Origin: Thermoplasmata archaeon
GTDB lineage: Archaea > Thermoplasmatota > Thermoplasmata > Sysuiplasmatales > Sysuiplasmataceae
Assembly: GCA_021806165.1 (NCBI GenBank)
Contig: JAJZXY010000015.1
Location: forward strand, 1 to 54,221
Reading direction: 5' to 3'
Length of the DNA stretch: 54,221 nt
Position 1 is the stretch's first letter, and each line of letters opens with the position of its first letter. The position numbers were made by a program, and so were the translations under genes. Under the pieces are notes generated by a model. That model made no database searches. It was not told the origin of the DNA and saw only the letters and a program-made list of their open reading frames with translations. Below, piece after piece: positions 8,624 to 16,600 of the stretch.

Positions 8624-9487
8624 ATGCCAATTGAAGCGGTGAAGAGGGAGACTGCGCAGAAGATAAGCGCGATCGTCGCAGGATGCGGAAGCGCAGGCGT
8701 CAACATACTCGCCTCCTCCAGGTCCGGGAGGAGGATAACGGTGGACAGCTCCCCGTCGGCAGACCTCAGGCTCGACAGGGTACTCCTCTCCGCTTCAGAG
8801 ACCGATGCATCGGTGATGAAAAGGACGGACCATCCCTTTCTGGAAAAGTTCAGGCGCCTGTCAGAAGGGGCGGATGTGGTGATGATTGTTGCAGGTCTCG
8901 GCGGATTCGCGGGCGGAGCCGCGTCGGCCGCCGTCGCCAGGGCTGCGAGGGCCCTATCACTCCCCGTGATTTCCTCAGTGGCCCTGCCGTTCGACGTGGA
9001 AGGGGCGTCGAGGCGGGCTGCCGCGAGGAAGTCCCTGGAACTGCTCGCAGATTCTTCCAGCATAACAGTGCCCTTTGAAAACAGCATTATCAACCAGACT
9101 ATGCCAAACGTCCGTATGACCAGGGCGCTGGATATCATGAACAGGATCGTTGTATCTCCCCTTGAGGAGGTTATGCAGTATGCGGACACCTCCTTCCTTG
9201 AAGGAATTGCGAGGAGGAAGTTCAGGGGCACCTATGCGGTAACGCATGCCTCCGGCCTCGAATGGGAGAGGAAGGGGGCGCAGTCGATTGTAGCAGAGTT
9301 CGGCGCCGATGCAGCCGCGCTCAGCAGGATGCATCTATTCCTGAGCATGAGCAGGGGCATGGAGAACAGTGCCGAGAGACTCGGGGAGGAGGTCGCCGGG
9401 AAGCTTGAAGGGTGTGATGTAACGGTTTGGGTAAGGGATGCCGAGGAAGAGGGGCACAACAGGATTGGCGCGCTCGGCCTCAGATAG
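8624..9487 (+). CDS. Divergent FtsZ/tubulin-superfamily protein
   Basis: A 287-residue protein that follows the FtsZ GTPase-domain plan. It has an N-terminal nucleotide loop VAGCGSAGVNIL (about 18-29), then GADVVMIVAGLGGFAGGAAS at the place of the tubulin signature (about 82-101), then LPVISSVALPF and a central helix with NSIINQTMPNVRMTR. The usual GGGTGTG loop is replaced by GLGGFAGGAA, and there is no C-terminal tail for FtsA/ZipA-like partners. It is therefore neither canonical FtsZ1/FtsZ2 nor an obvious CetZ. It may be a non-canonical FtsZ-like paralogue with altered GTP use. Upstream in-frame codons reach 8456, but the TATA box supports 8624. Confidence 0.75.
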   Translation: MPIEAVKRETAQKISAIVAGCGSAGVNILASSRSGRRITVDSSPSADLRLDRVLLSASETDASVMKRTDHPFLEKFRRLSEGADVVMIVAGLGGFAGGAASAAVARAARALSLPVISSVALPFDVEGASRRAAARKSLELLADSSSITVPFENSIINQTMPNVRMTRALDIMNRIVVSPLEEVMQYADTSFLEGIARRKFRGTYAVTHASGLEWERKGAQSIVAEFGADAAALSRMHLFLSMSRGMENSAERLGEEVAGKLEGCDVTVWVRDAEEEGHNRIGALGLR

Positions 9488-9493
9488 CGGCCG

Positions 9494-10294
9494 TCAGTCT
9501 GTGAGCCCCACGAGTTCAAGCTGTTCGGCGCCCGAAAAGGCTGCGAGAGCTTCAGCCTCCTTGAAGTGAAGCCTTCCGGGCACAACAATGCAGTGGGGCG
9601 GTGCGCCGAAATCCTCTCCACTCAGCCTTGATATCCTCCCTGCCCTCGTTGCGCAGTCCTCCCTCCCTGCCCTCGAAACTGTGCAGCAGAAAGTGCCTTC
9701 ACCGAGAAGCACCGAAGAGAGTTCCGCGCCCATTTCGATGATTTCTGAAAAAGCCTCCGTCGGTGACATGAAATAGTCGTGCTCCGCGTCCACATCCAGG
9801 AGAACCAGAGTGTGGGCGCCCTCCTTCATGTTAGACTCGATCAGCCTGAAGGGGCTGACCGGCCTGTAACCGGGCTGGAACCTCGGGAGGGTGGCGGTCC
9901 TGCCGAACTTGTACTGATGCAGGCCAAGAAGAGCAGGCGCAGCAGTGAAAATGGAGGGACCGAAAAGCAGGCGCGTTTCGATGCCCCTTTCCGATGCCTC
10001 GATTCGCAGTGATGAATGGGTGGTGGCAGACATCGAATCCCCTCCGACGACCAGCACCGCCGTACCGGTTGAGGCAGCGTCGAGCAATGCATCCCCTCTC
10101 TCCAGCGCCTCCCTGCCAATGAGCTCGCACTTCCTCCCCGCAGCCTTCCCGAGGTCGGATGCGAATGAGCTGCCCAGAAGCGTCGTGTATGAATCTATAA
10201 AGACTGCATCAGCAGAGCTGACCGCCTCGAGGGCGGCCGTGCTCAGCGAGGATATGCCCGAGAGCCCAGCACCCACAAATAGAAGAGTTCCCAT
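9494..10294 (-). CDS. dphB: Diphthine synthase DphB
   Basis: A 266-residue SAM-dependent methyltransferase of the DPH5/DphB family, which methylates the modified histidine of elongation factor 2 on the way to diphthamide. It starts LLFVGAGLSG (SAM site) and carries YTTLL (37-41), GGDSMSATTH (84-93, where GDPM is more usual), the loop FGPSIFTAAP, and HCIVVPGRLHF near the end. An upstream ATG at 10318 would add eight residues inside the neighbouring gene's start. The ATG at 10294 is preferred because it gives the family N-terminus. It is divergent from trm5, with only 14 nt between start codons. Confidence 0.88.
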   Translation of the reverse strand: MGTLLFVGAGLSGISSLSTAALEAVSSADAVFIDSYTTLLGSSFASDLGKAAGRKCELIGREALERGDALLDAASTGTAVLVVGGDSMSATTHSSLRIEASERGIETRLLFGPSIFTAAPALLGLHQYKFGRTATLPRFQPGYRPVSPFRLIESNMKEGAHTLVLLDVDAEHDYFMSPTEAFSEIIEMGAELSSVLLGEGTFCCTVSRAGREDCATRAGRISRLSGEDFGAPPHCIVVPGRLHFKEAEALAAFSGAEQLELVGLTD

Positions 10295-10308
10295 TTTATC
10301 GGCAGAAT

Positions 10309-11313
10309 ATGCGCGCAAGGGGCATTAGGATATCGCCGGAGGGGGCGGAAGGATGCAGAAGGAGGCTGCAGCAGCTTGGGCTACTTGACCGCACCCTGAG
10401 GAGCGTCAGCCTTGATGGAATGATCGTTTTCCCTGTAACTGCATATCCCGCCAAGCTCGAGGAAGGCGAACGCTGCGAGGCTGATTTTCCTGATAGCAGC
10501 TCACGGGAAAACTACAGGGATATCGTTGAGCTTCCCGATGATGCCATGCCGCTGCTTCCCTCCTCCTTCGACATGATCGGGACCAAGGCGCTCGTGAAGC
10601 TTCCGCCCGAACTCGAGCGCTTCGGGGGAGAGATTGGCAGGGCCATACTGGAGGCTCACGGTTCGCTCGATTCTGTCTTCCAGGACAGGGGGGTGGCGGG
10701 TGAATTCAGGCTAAGGAGGCTCACTCTCCTCGCCGGAAAGGGAGGGACTGAGACGAAGCTCAACGAATACGGGCTGCGCATGGCGCTTGATGTGGCAAAG
10801 ACATTCTACTCGCCGAGGCTCGCGTCCGAGAGGAGGCGCATTGGGATCGCCGTGGCACCGGGGGAAAGGGTTCTGGACATGTTTGCAGGGGTGGGTCCCT
10901 TTGCACTGCATGCGGCACGCAGCGCATCGTCCGGACATGTGGTTGCGATTGACATCAACCCCTATGCGGTCTCATACATGAAGGAGAATGCTGCATCCAA
11001 TTCAGCGGGCAACATGGAGGCGCACCTCATGGATGCCGCCGAATACACCGGGGGGCCGTTCGACAGGATAATAATGAATCTGCCCGCAGGAGGGGCGGGA
11101 TTCGTGGGCAGGGCTCTTGCAATGCTTGCGGACGGGGGGACTGTGGACTACTACGAACTCATAGAGGACAGGAACCTGGAAAAGCGAATCCTGTCCCTGG
11201 AGGCAGAAGGCGGGAGAGTTGAGTCTCACAGGAAGGTGAAGAGCTATTCGCCTGTGCAGGGCATTTACCACTTCGCCATCAGGAAGGCCCTTAACCGCGG
11301 GGCTCGAGGGTGA
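10309..11313 (+). CDS. trm5: tRNA (guanine37-N1) methyltransferase Trm5
   Basis: A class I SAM methyltransferase of 334 residues, matching archaeal Trm5, which forms m1G37 next to the anticodon and prevents frameshifting. The order is an N-terminal RNA-binding part, then FYSPRLASERRRI (about 165-177), VLDMFAGVGPF (about 188-198, SAM site), VVAIDINPYAV (motif II) and the catalytic loop NLPAGG (about 256). The NLP motif separates Trm5 from TrmD-type and rRNA enzymes. Related wyosine enzymes (Taw2) are the main alternative. It overlaps convergent dcd by 23 nt. Confidence 0.88.
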   Translation: MRARGIRISPEGAEGCRRRLQQLGLLDRTLRSVSLDGMIVFPVTAYPAKLEEGERCEADFPDSSSRENYRDIVELPDDAMPLLPSSFDMIGTKALVKLPPELERFGGEIGRAILEAHGSLDSVFQDRGVAGEFRLRRLTLLAGKGGTETKLNEYGLRMALDVAKTFYSPRLASERRRIGIAVAPGERVLDMFAGVGPFALHAARSASSGHVVAIDINPYAVSYMKENAASNSAGNMEAHLMDAAEYTGGPFDRIIMNLPAGGAGFVGRALAMLADGGTVDYYELIEDRNLEKRILSLEAEGGRVESHRKVKSYSPVQGIYHFAIRKALNRGARG

Positions 11314-11773
11314 GCCTGTCCTGCCCCTGGTAATTGCCGGACCTTTCAGCATAACCGCTCATTGAGGCCGAGCACATCCGTTCGAACACAATCTGCACGA
11401 ACCTGGTACCGCGTTCAAGCTTCAGCTCCCTATACGAAGCATTGTAGCCGGTCAGCGTGAGCACGCCCATGAATCCTGCATCCACCTTGCCGAAACTGGA
11501 TATCACACCGCGCCTGGCGAAACTGCTCCTGACCCAGAGCTGCCCTGTGATGTCCCCAGGCAGGCTCAGACGTTCCATGGTCGAGACTGCGAACCACCTC
11601 CCTGGCGGGATTGTTGCTTCCTCGGACGGCAGGGATGGGTCATCACCAACCTGCACGGATGATATGCGCAGGTCGTAGCCGTTGGGAGTAAGCGACAGCT
11701 CACTGTACTCATCGCTTATCAGAAGCTTCCTTGAGACAAGCGATGAAATATCCCTGTCGGAAAGTATACACAT
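11291..11773 (-). CDS. dcd: dCTP deaminase (Dcd/dUTPase family)
   Basis: A 160-residue trimeric dUTPase-fold enzyme. The motifs are ILSDRDI at the start, TPNGYDLRI (29-37), WVRSSFARRG (80-89), VDAGFMGVLTL (97-107), FVQIVFERM (125-133) and the C-terminal lid ERSGNYQGQD (143-152). This is the dCTP deaminase pattern; some archaeal enzymes also hydrolyse dUTP. Activity would supply dUMP for thymidylate synthesis. The ATG at 11773 gives the family N-terminus MCILSDRD and lies about 30 nt after a TATA box (gtataata on the minus strand). Confidence 0.88.
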   Translation of the reverse strand: MCILSDRDISSLVSRKLLISDEYSELSLTPNGYDLRISSVQVGDDPSLPSEEATIPPGRWFAVSTMERLSLPGDITGQLWVRSSFARRGVISSFGKVDAGFMGVLTLTGYNASYRELKLERGTRFVQIVFERMCSASMSGYAERSGNYQGQDRLTLEPRG

Positions 11774-11852
11774 TCGCCACGGTATAAACGGGGGCATTAT
11801 TATACCGTCGCCCGGCTGGCGCTGATTGCCTTCAGAAGATTAAAGGGTTTAT

Positions 11853-12127
11853 AGGACAGGCTGTGGCGGCTACCTTGCATAGGGGGCAACTTGACTTTTA
11901 TTCGCCTTGCGAGGGGGAGGAGTAGGCAAAACTACCGTCGTGTTGTCGAGCCTTTCATGGTCTGCCGCCATCAGCCTGAGCAGGAGTAAACCCTCATCAA
12001 GCGCATATTCCATATCTCCCTCTTTGAGGTCGGTAAGGAACCTGAACGCCGTGTTGAGTACCGTCTGCTCCTTGCTCATTCCTGTCCCTGTAACACAAGC
12101 TGTGCGGTGAGTATTAAAAGGGTGTAA
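11853..12127. repeat. 275-bp exact direct repeat, copy 1
   Basis: Bases 11853-12127 are identical to 12727-13001 by direct reading, with an 874-bp offset. The unit holds one small gene on the minus strand with its promoter, and ends about 17 bp beyond its stop codon. Flanks differ immediately on both sides. I see no terminal inverted repeats and no target-site duplication, so it does not look like an insertion sequence. Confidence 0.95.
11870..12079 (-). CDS. Small hypothetical protein, duplicated (copy 1)
   Basis: A 69-residue protein starting MSKEQTVLNTAFRFLTDL. The first 45 residues look like two amphipathic helices (YALDEGLLLLRLMAADHERL). The tail is Pro- and Lys-rich (VLPTPPPRKANKS). 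The ATG at 12079 has a TATA box (12111-12121, minus strand) about 35 nt upstream and a short GGGA-type motif, and codons such as AGG and CTC resemble those of the neighbouring genes, so I take it as real. I do not recognise the family. An antisense frame reads GGGVGKTTVV, which mimics a P-loop but is otherwise serine-rich and not protein-like. Confidence 0.55.
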   Translation of the reverse strand: MSKEQTVLNTAFRFLTDLKEGDMEYALDEGLLLLRLMAADHERLDNTTVVLPTPPPRKANKSQVAPYAR

Positions 12128-12243
12128 TCTCAGTATCATTATTGCAAATACCTTCAAAGCCAGCGTCCTGCGCTCATACCTGCTGGCAAACGGCGGCCTG
12201 CAGTGCATTTAGATAGTTGCTTCAAGATGTCCGGTTGATTGAA

Positions 12244-12699
12244 ATGGCTAACGTCCTGCTAGACACAAGCATGGGAAAGATCAGAATAGAACTGTTTGAA
12301 AAGGATATGCCTGTGACCGCCGGCAACTTCAGGAAACTGGTGGAACAGGGATTTTACAATGGTGTCATATTCCACAGGGTCATACCTGGCTTCATGATCC
12401 AGGGCGGAGACCCGACTGGAACTGGCATGGGGGGGCCTGGCTACACGATAAAGGATGAATTCGGTGCAAGAAACAGGAATTCCAGAGGGACGATTTCGAT
12501 GGCCAACGCGGGGCCGAATACCGGTGGAAGCCAGTTCTTCATCAACGTGGCAGACAACAATTTCCTCGACAGGAAGCATCCTGTTTTCGGCAGTATTGTT
12601 GAGGGCATGGATGTGGCCGATGCAATAAGCAAGACTAGGAGGGACGGCAACGACAGGCCGCTCACGAAGGTAGTGATAAACAGCGCATCGGTTGTCTGA
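12244..12699 (+). CDS. Cyclophilin-type peptidyl-prolyl isomerase
   Basis: A 151-residue single-domain cyclophilin. The active-site residues are visible: FHRVIPGFMIQGGD (43-56, with Arg45 and Gln53), GTISMAN, and SQFFI (96-100), ending with LDRKHPVFGSIVEG. No signal peptide is present, so it acts in the cytoplasm on protein folding. Cyclophilins are patchy in Archaea, so acquisition by transfer is plausible. The ATG at 12244 lies about 35 nt after a TATA-like catttagata; a TTG at 12217 would add nine residues. The gene sits exactly between the two 275-bp repeat copies. Confidence 0.93.
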   Translation: MANVLLDTSMGKIRIELFEKDMPVTAGNFRKLVEQGFYNGVIFHRVIPGFMIQGGDPTGTGMGGPGYTIKDEFGARNRNSRGTISMANAGPNTGGSQFFINVADNNFLDRKHPVFGSIVEGMDVADAISKTRRDGNDRPLTKVVINSASVV

Positions 12700-12726
12700 G
12701 CGGCTTGAAGAGACCTCTGTCAATTG

Positions 12727-13001
12727 AGGACAGGCTGTGGCGGCTACCTTGCATAGGGGGCAACTTGACTTTTATTCGCCTTGCGAGGGGGAGGAGTAGG
12801 CAAAACTACCGTCGTGTTGTCGAGCCTTTCATGGTCTGCCGCCATCAGCCTGAGCAGGAGTAAACCCTCATCAAGCGCATATTCCATATCTCCCTCTTTG
12901 AGGTCGGTAAGGAACCTGAACGCCGTGTTGAGTACCGTCTGCTCCTTGCTCATTCCTGTCCCTGTAACACAAGCTGTGCGGTGAGTATTAAAAGGGTGTA
13001 A
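12727..13001. repeat. 275-bp exact direct repeat, copy 2
   Basis: Second copy of the unit at 11853-12127, in the same orientation with no mismatch. It lies between the cyclophilin gene and the end of the GrpB-family gene. The two copies bracket cyclophilin in about 1150 bp, so homologous recombination between them could delete or amplify it. Confidence 0.95.
12744..12953 (-). CDS. Small hypothetical protein, duplicated (copy 2)
   Basis: Identical in sequence to the 69-residue protein at 11870-12079, including its TATA box (12985-12995). Both copies should be expressed if the first is. Exact identity at silent sites implies a very recent duplication or gene conversion. It lies immediately downstream of GrpB on the same strand but has its own promoter. 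Confidence 0.5.
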   Translation of the reverse strand: MSKEQTVLNTAFRFLTDLKEGDMEYALDEGLLLLRLMAADHERLDNTTVVLPTPPPRKANKSQVAPYAR

Positions 13002-13009
13002 CACGGGTA

Positions 13010-13582
13010 TCAATTGCTGAAATACTGGCGCACATCCAGTCCCCTGGCAATGCTCCACTCCAGCGCATCCTTTTCTATGCTCCTGACAAGCCTCTCCTTC
13101 CCCTCAACATATGCCTCTGCATCCCATGGAAACTGCCTGGCGAGCCTCCTCTTCAGCGCAGCATATTCCCCTGCCCTCTCGCTGTTGGCGGACAGGTAGT
13201 CCCTGAATGCAATATACCTCAGGATATCCGCTGCACTGGAAATTCCATAGATGTGGAGGTTGAAGAGAGGGACGTAGCAGTCAGCCTCCCTGAAGAACGC
13301 CGCCTTTGTAAAGAATGCCCGGCCGCTCAGACCGTACTCGCCCATGTACTCATACCCTATGTATGCCATCTCCTCCGCCCTCCCTGCTGCCTCACCTGCT
13401 TCGGGCGAAACGCCCAGTATGTCGACGGTCGGCTTGGCAGGCATCCCCTCTATGCTCGTGCTCCCAATGTGGTGCAGCGCAGTTATGGCGCCCCCAAGCA
13501 CGGAGCGCAGCAGCATCGACTCACAGAGGAACATTTCCCTCCAGGCCGGTCTGTAGTCTGTTACCTCCACCCTTCGCCTCAA
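13010..13582 (-). CDS. GrpB/UPF0157 family nucleotidyltransferase-fold protein
   Basis: A protein of about 190 residues of the GrpB (UPF0157) family, which has a nucleotidyltransferase-like fold. The family signature HHIGSTSIEGMPAKPTVDI lies at residues 37-55 and contains the GS motif and downstream Asp of nucleotidyltransferases; NLHIY follows near 108. Substrate is unknown; some relatives are fused to dephospho-CoA kinase. The start is TTG 13582 or GTG 13570. It begins only about 20 nt after the stop of the large surface protein and is in the same direction, so it may be the third gene of the GTPase/receptor operon. Confidence 0.8.
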   Translation of the reverse strand: MRRRVEVTDYRPAWREMFLCESMLLRSVLGGAITALHHIGSTSIEGMPAKPTVDILGVSPEAGEAAGRAEEMAYIGYEYMGEYGLSGRAFFTKAAFFREADCYVPLFNLHIYGISSAADILRYIAFRDYLSANSERAGEYAALKRRLARQFPWDAEAYVEGKERLVRSIEKDALEWSIARGLDVRQYFSN

Positions 13583-13602
13583 AGCATCATCGACCCCTTC
13601 TG

Positions 13603-16600
13603 TTACTGAGGCGCCGCCTCATCCTTCATCTCCTGGGTCTTCCCGGGGAACAGCCCCGCAATCTCTGCATCTATGCCCCGTATGCTCTCCCTGCGCCCGT
13701 CCCATGTGGAAAGGCTGTAACTCTCCTCTATCATTCCCAGCACCGTCCTTATATTCACGTACCACCCGCGGGGCGGCTCACCCGAATAGATTGCAAGAAT
13801 GAATGCATTCGAGCCCCTTTCCACGTAGATGCTGAAACGCCCCAGCTCTATCCTGCTCAGCACCTGCCTCTCACCCTCCATCTCGGGGAATGAAGTTGAC
13901 ACAAAGTCTTGTATGGCGGTGAACATGCCGACGAGGATATCCCTGTCAACCCCGCTGTAATCCTGCCTGTGCGTGTGTGAAAGCAGCCTTCCGTCGTTGT
14001 GTATCAGGAGCACCGATTCCAGCTGGAATGGTTTTGGGATGAGCCTCTGGAATATCAGCACCGCGGCAGCAGCCACCATGACGGCTAGGAGGGCGTAGAA
14101 CATGATTGCATAGATGCTTGGAAAGCCGTTGGACAGGTGCAGTGTGAGCTGCCTTGTCAGCGTGGCGCCCGAAGCGGTTGTGAATACCAGCGTCAGTGTC
14201 TCTGAGCTGACTCCAGACGAAAGCACGACGAGCATTTCAGTCCCCACCACCGTAACACCCTTGCCGACTGCGCTTATTTTCAGCGGATCGCCGTTGGGGT
14301 TGCTGATGTACGCTGACAGGTTGATGACAGAGGAGGTTGAGTTCAGAGTCAGCACCTGCGGAAGTGTTATGATCGGCGGGATATAGACAGCATAGACTTC
14401 CACCAGTACCCTGAAGTCGTAGAAACCGCTGCTTGAATTTGCCTCGAAGAAGAGTGGAAGCATGCCTGAAAAGTACTTTGCGGGGGCTATGGTAACCACA
14501 CCGTCCGGCGCCACGCTGGCCCCGAGCACGCTGCTTCCGGTTACTGTGAAATGCAGCCTGTCCGCTCCTGGTGATGTGATGTAGTAAGTGAGGTTCAGGG
14601 AACTGTACACAGTGTTTTCAGCCAGTGTGATGTAGGCGGGCAGCTGCACCCCTGGCACCCGGCCCGGAGGGGGAGTCGATGAGACGAGGACTGAAAGAGG
14701 GACTGTCACCGAATCCTGGTCGAGACTGCTGATGGGGCCACCCACGAACACAATGGTCGTGTTGAACCAGTACTGCCCTGCATAGGGGCCGGTGCCGTTC
14801 TGGCTGGACGGCATTGAGAAGAGAAGGGAAAAGTTGCCGATGCTGAATGTTATGTAGGATGTTCCAGTGATAACAGTGACCTGACTGAGAGGCACGTAGG
14901 TGTCAGTCACGTACCTGAGCAGCGGCAGTGCATAGTTTGCAGAGCCGCTGGTGCTGTACATCACCCTGATTTGAGGGAGGGGTGCCACCGACGGCGGCGA
15001 TATCACGGACTGTATGTTCAGGCTTATCAGCAGGAAGGCAAACTCGCCCGCCTGGTTTTCCGCCTTGATGAGGACGCTGCCTGAATCCGCAGTCCCCGCG
15101 GCCGGGGCCTCTATGTGGAGTATGTTGCCCCGGGACAGTGAGGAATATGCACCAGTCGATGCAACCGAGAAGGTGAGAGACTGCTGGGAAACGAAATACG
15201 TTTCAAGCGGGTATTCAAGCGTAAGGCTGTCACCACGGCTGATGGTCAGGCTGGAAGGAGGTGCGCCGGCAGTGTTAACCGCAGGAGGCGGCTGGCTGCT
15301 GACTGTAACGATCTGGACGACGCTGCTGCTTACGTTGTAGCTGTTTGTTGCCGTGATGACCACAGGGTATGTCCCTGATGCTGCTGCAACCGGGAAGAAG
15401 TATGCAAGCCGGTGGCCGAGGACGTAGACGTACGGGGAAGATGTTGTTATGGCAAGGGAGAGGGCTGGAAGTGGAGACCCGTCCAGGAAATAGGTGTAAT
15501 TGAGCATGTAGTAGGTGCTCGCGGGGACGGTCATGTACTGCGGGAGCGAGTTTATCCAGTGTGGTCTGGGAAGCACACTTATGTTGAATGTCTCGGTCAC
15601 GGTATACCCCTGCGTATTGGTGACCGACAGTGTCATGCTTGCATTACCGTAGGCGCCACTGTACGGCACAAGCACCATCTGCAAATCGCCATCCACCCCC
15701 TGCCCGTAGCTGTAGACGATGCCGCTTCCGCCGCTTATGTACCACGCCATCTGGCTTCCCGTGGGATCATTCGGGTCTGAAAAATACGAGGTAAGGTTGA
15801 GTGAGAGTGATGTCCCGGACGGCCATGACTGCGCCTGTATAGGTGCAAGCTCCTGGGGGCTGAAGGCCGAAGGAGTGATGTTGAAAACCACGGTGTACGT
15901 GAGTCCGCCTGAAAAAGCCTCTACCCAGGCACCATCCATAGTGGACTTGGACGCAATGAGCATGGCCGAAGAGCCGTTTGGATACATGCTGCCGGCGTTT
16001 GTCTCCCACACAACACCCTGAAGTGCCACAGGGTTCCCGAAATAGTCGTAGCCGTATGCGGTGAAGAAGTATGTCTGTCCCGCCTGCACACCTGCAAGTG
16101 ACGGGGTGATCGTGAGGTTGTACAGGGAGGAAGGGGATATGGCAACCGAGGCACTTCCGCTTGCGCCTGTCGCGCTGTCGGTGGCGCTGACGTTTGTGCT
16201 TCCGTTGACTGTCGCGGTGAAGAGGCCAGCTGGTGTGATTGTGCCTAAACCGCCCTGCACCGCCCAGGTTGCATTCCACGAGCTGTTGATGTTGCCGTAG
16301 GCGTCATACCCGGTCGCACTGAATTGCTGCTTCTGACCCGCCTGTAGCGATACGACGGAAGGGTGCACTTTGACAAGTGAGACAGGACCTGCCGTTATGT
16401 TGACGGGCTGAGAATCCCCCGATGCTGAGCCGTTGTATACCTCAACGACGATGGTGGCTGAGAGGGTCACATTCTCAATGAAACTTGAATGGCCTGAACT
16501 GAAGATTGCCGAAATCGCGCTGTAGGCCGATGCGGCAAGCTGCGTACCGTTGGTATAGAGCAGGCGGACAGATGCGCTGCCGTTGAAGTCGTACATGACA

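Noticed and set aside
12781-12984. Plus-strand frame with GGGVGKTTVV, like a ParA-type P-loop, in both repeat copies
   Set aside because: Only the ten-residue match is P-loop-like; the rest is Ser/Val-rich sequence typical of an antisense shadow, with no Walker B or other motif. The minus-strand gene has promoter and normal codon use.
11853-13001. The 275-bp repeats as an insertion sequence or MITE
   Set aside because: No terminal inverted repeats, no target-site duplication and no transposase; the unit is a small gene with its promoter.
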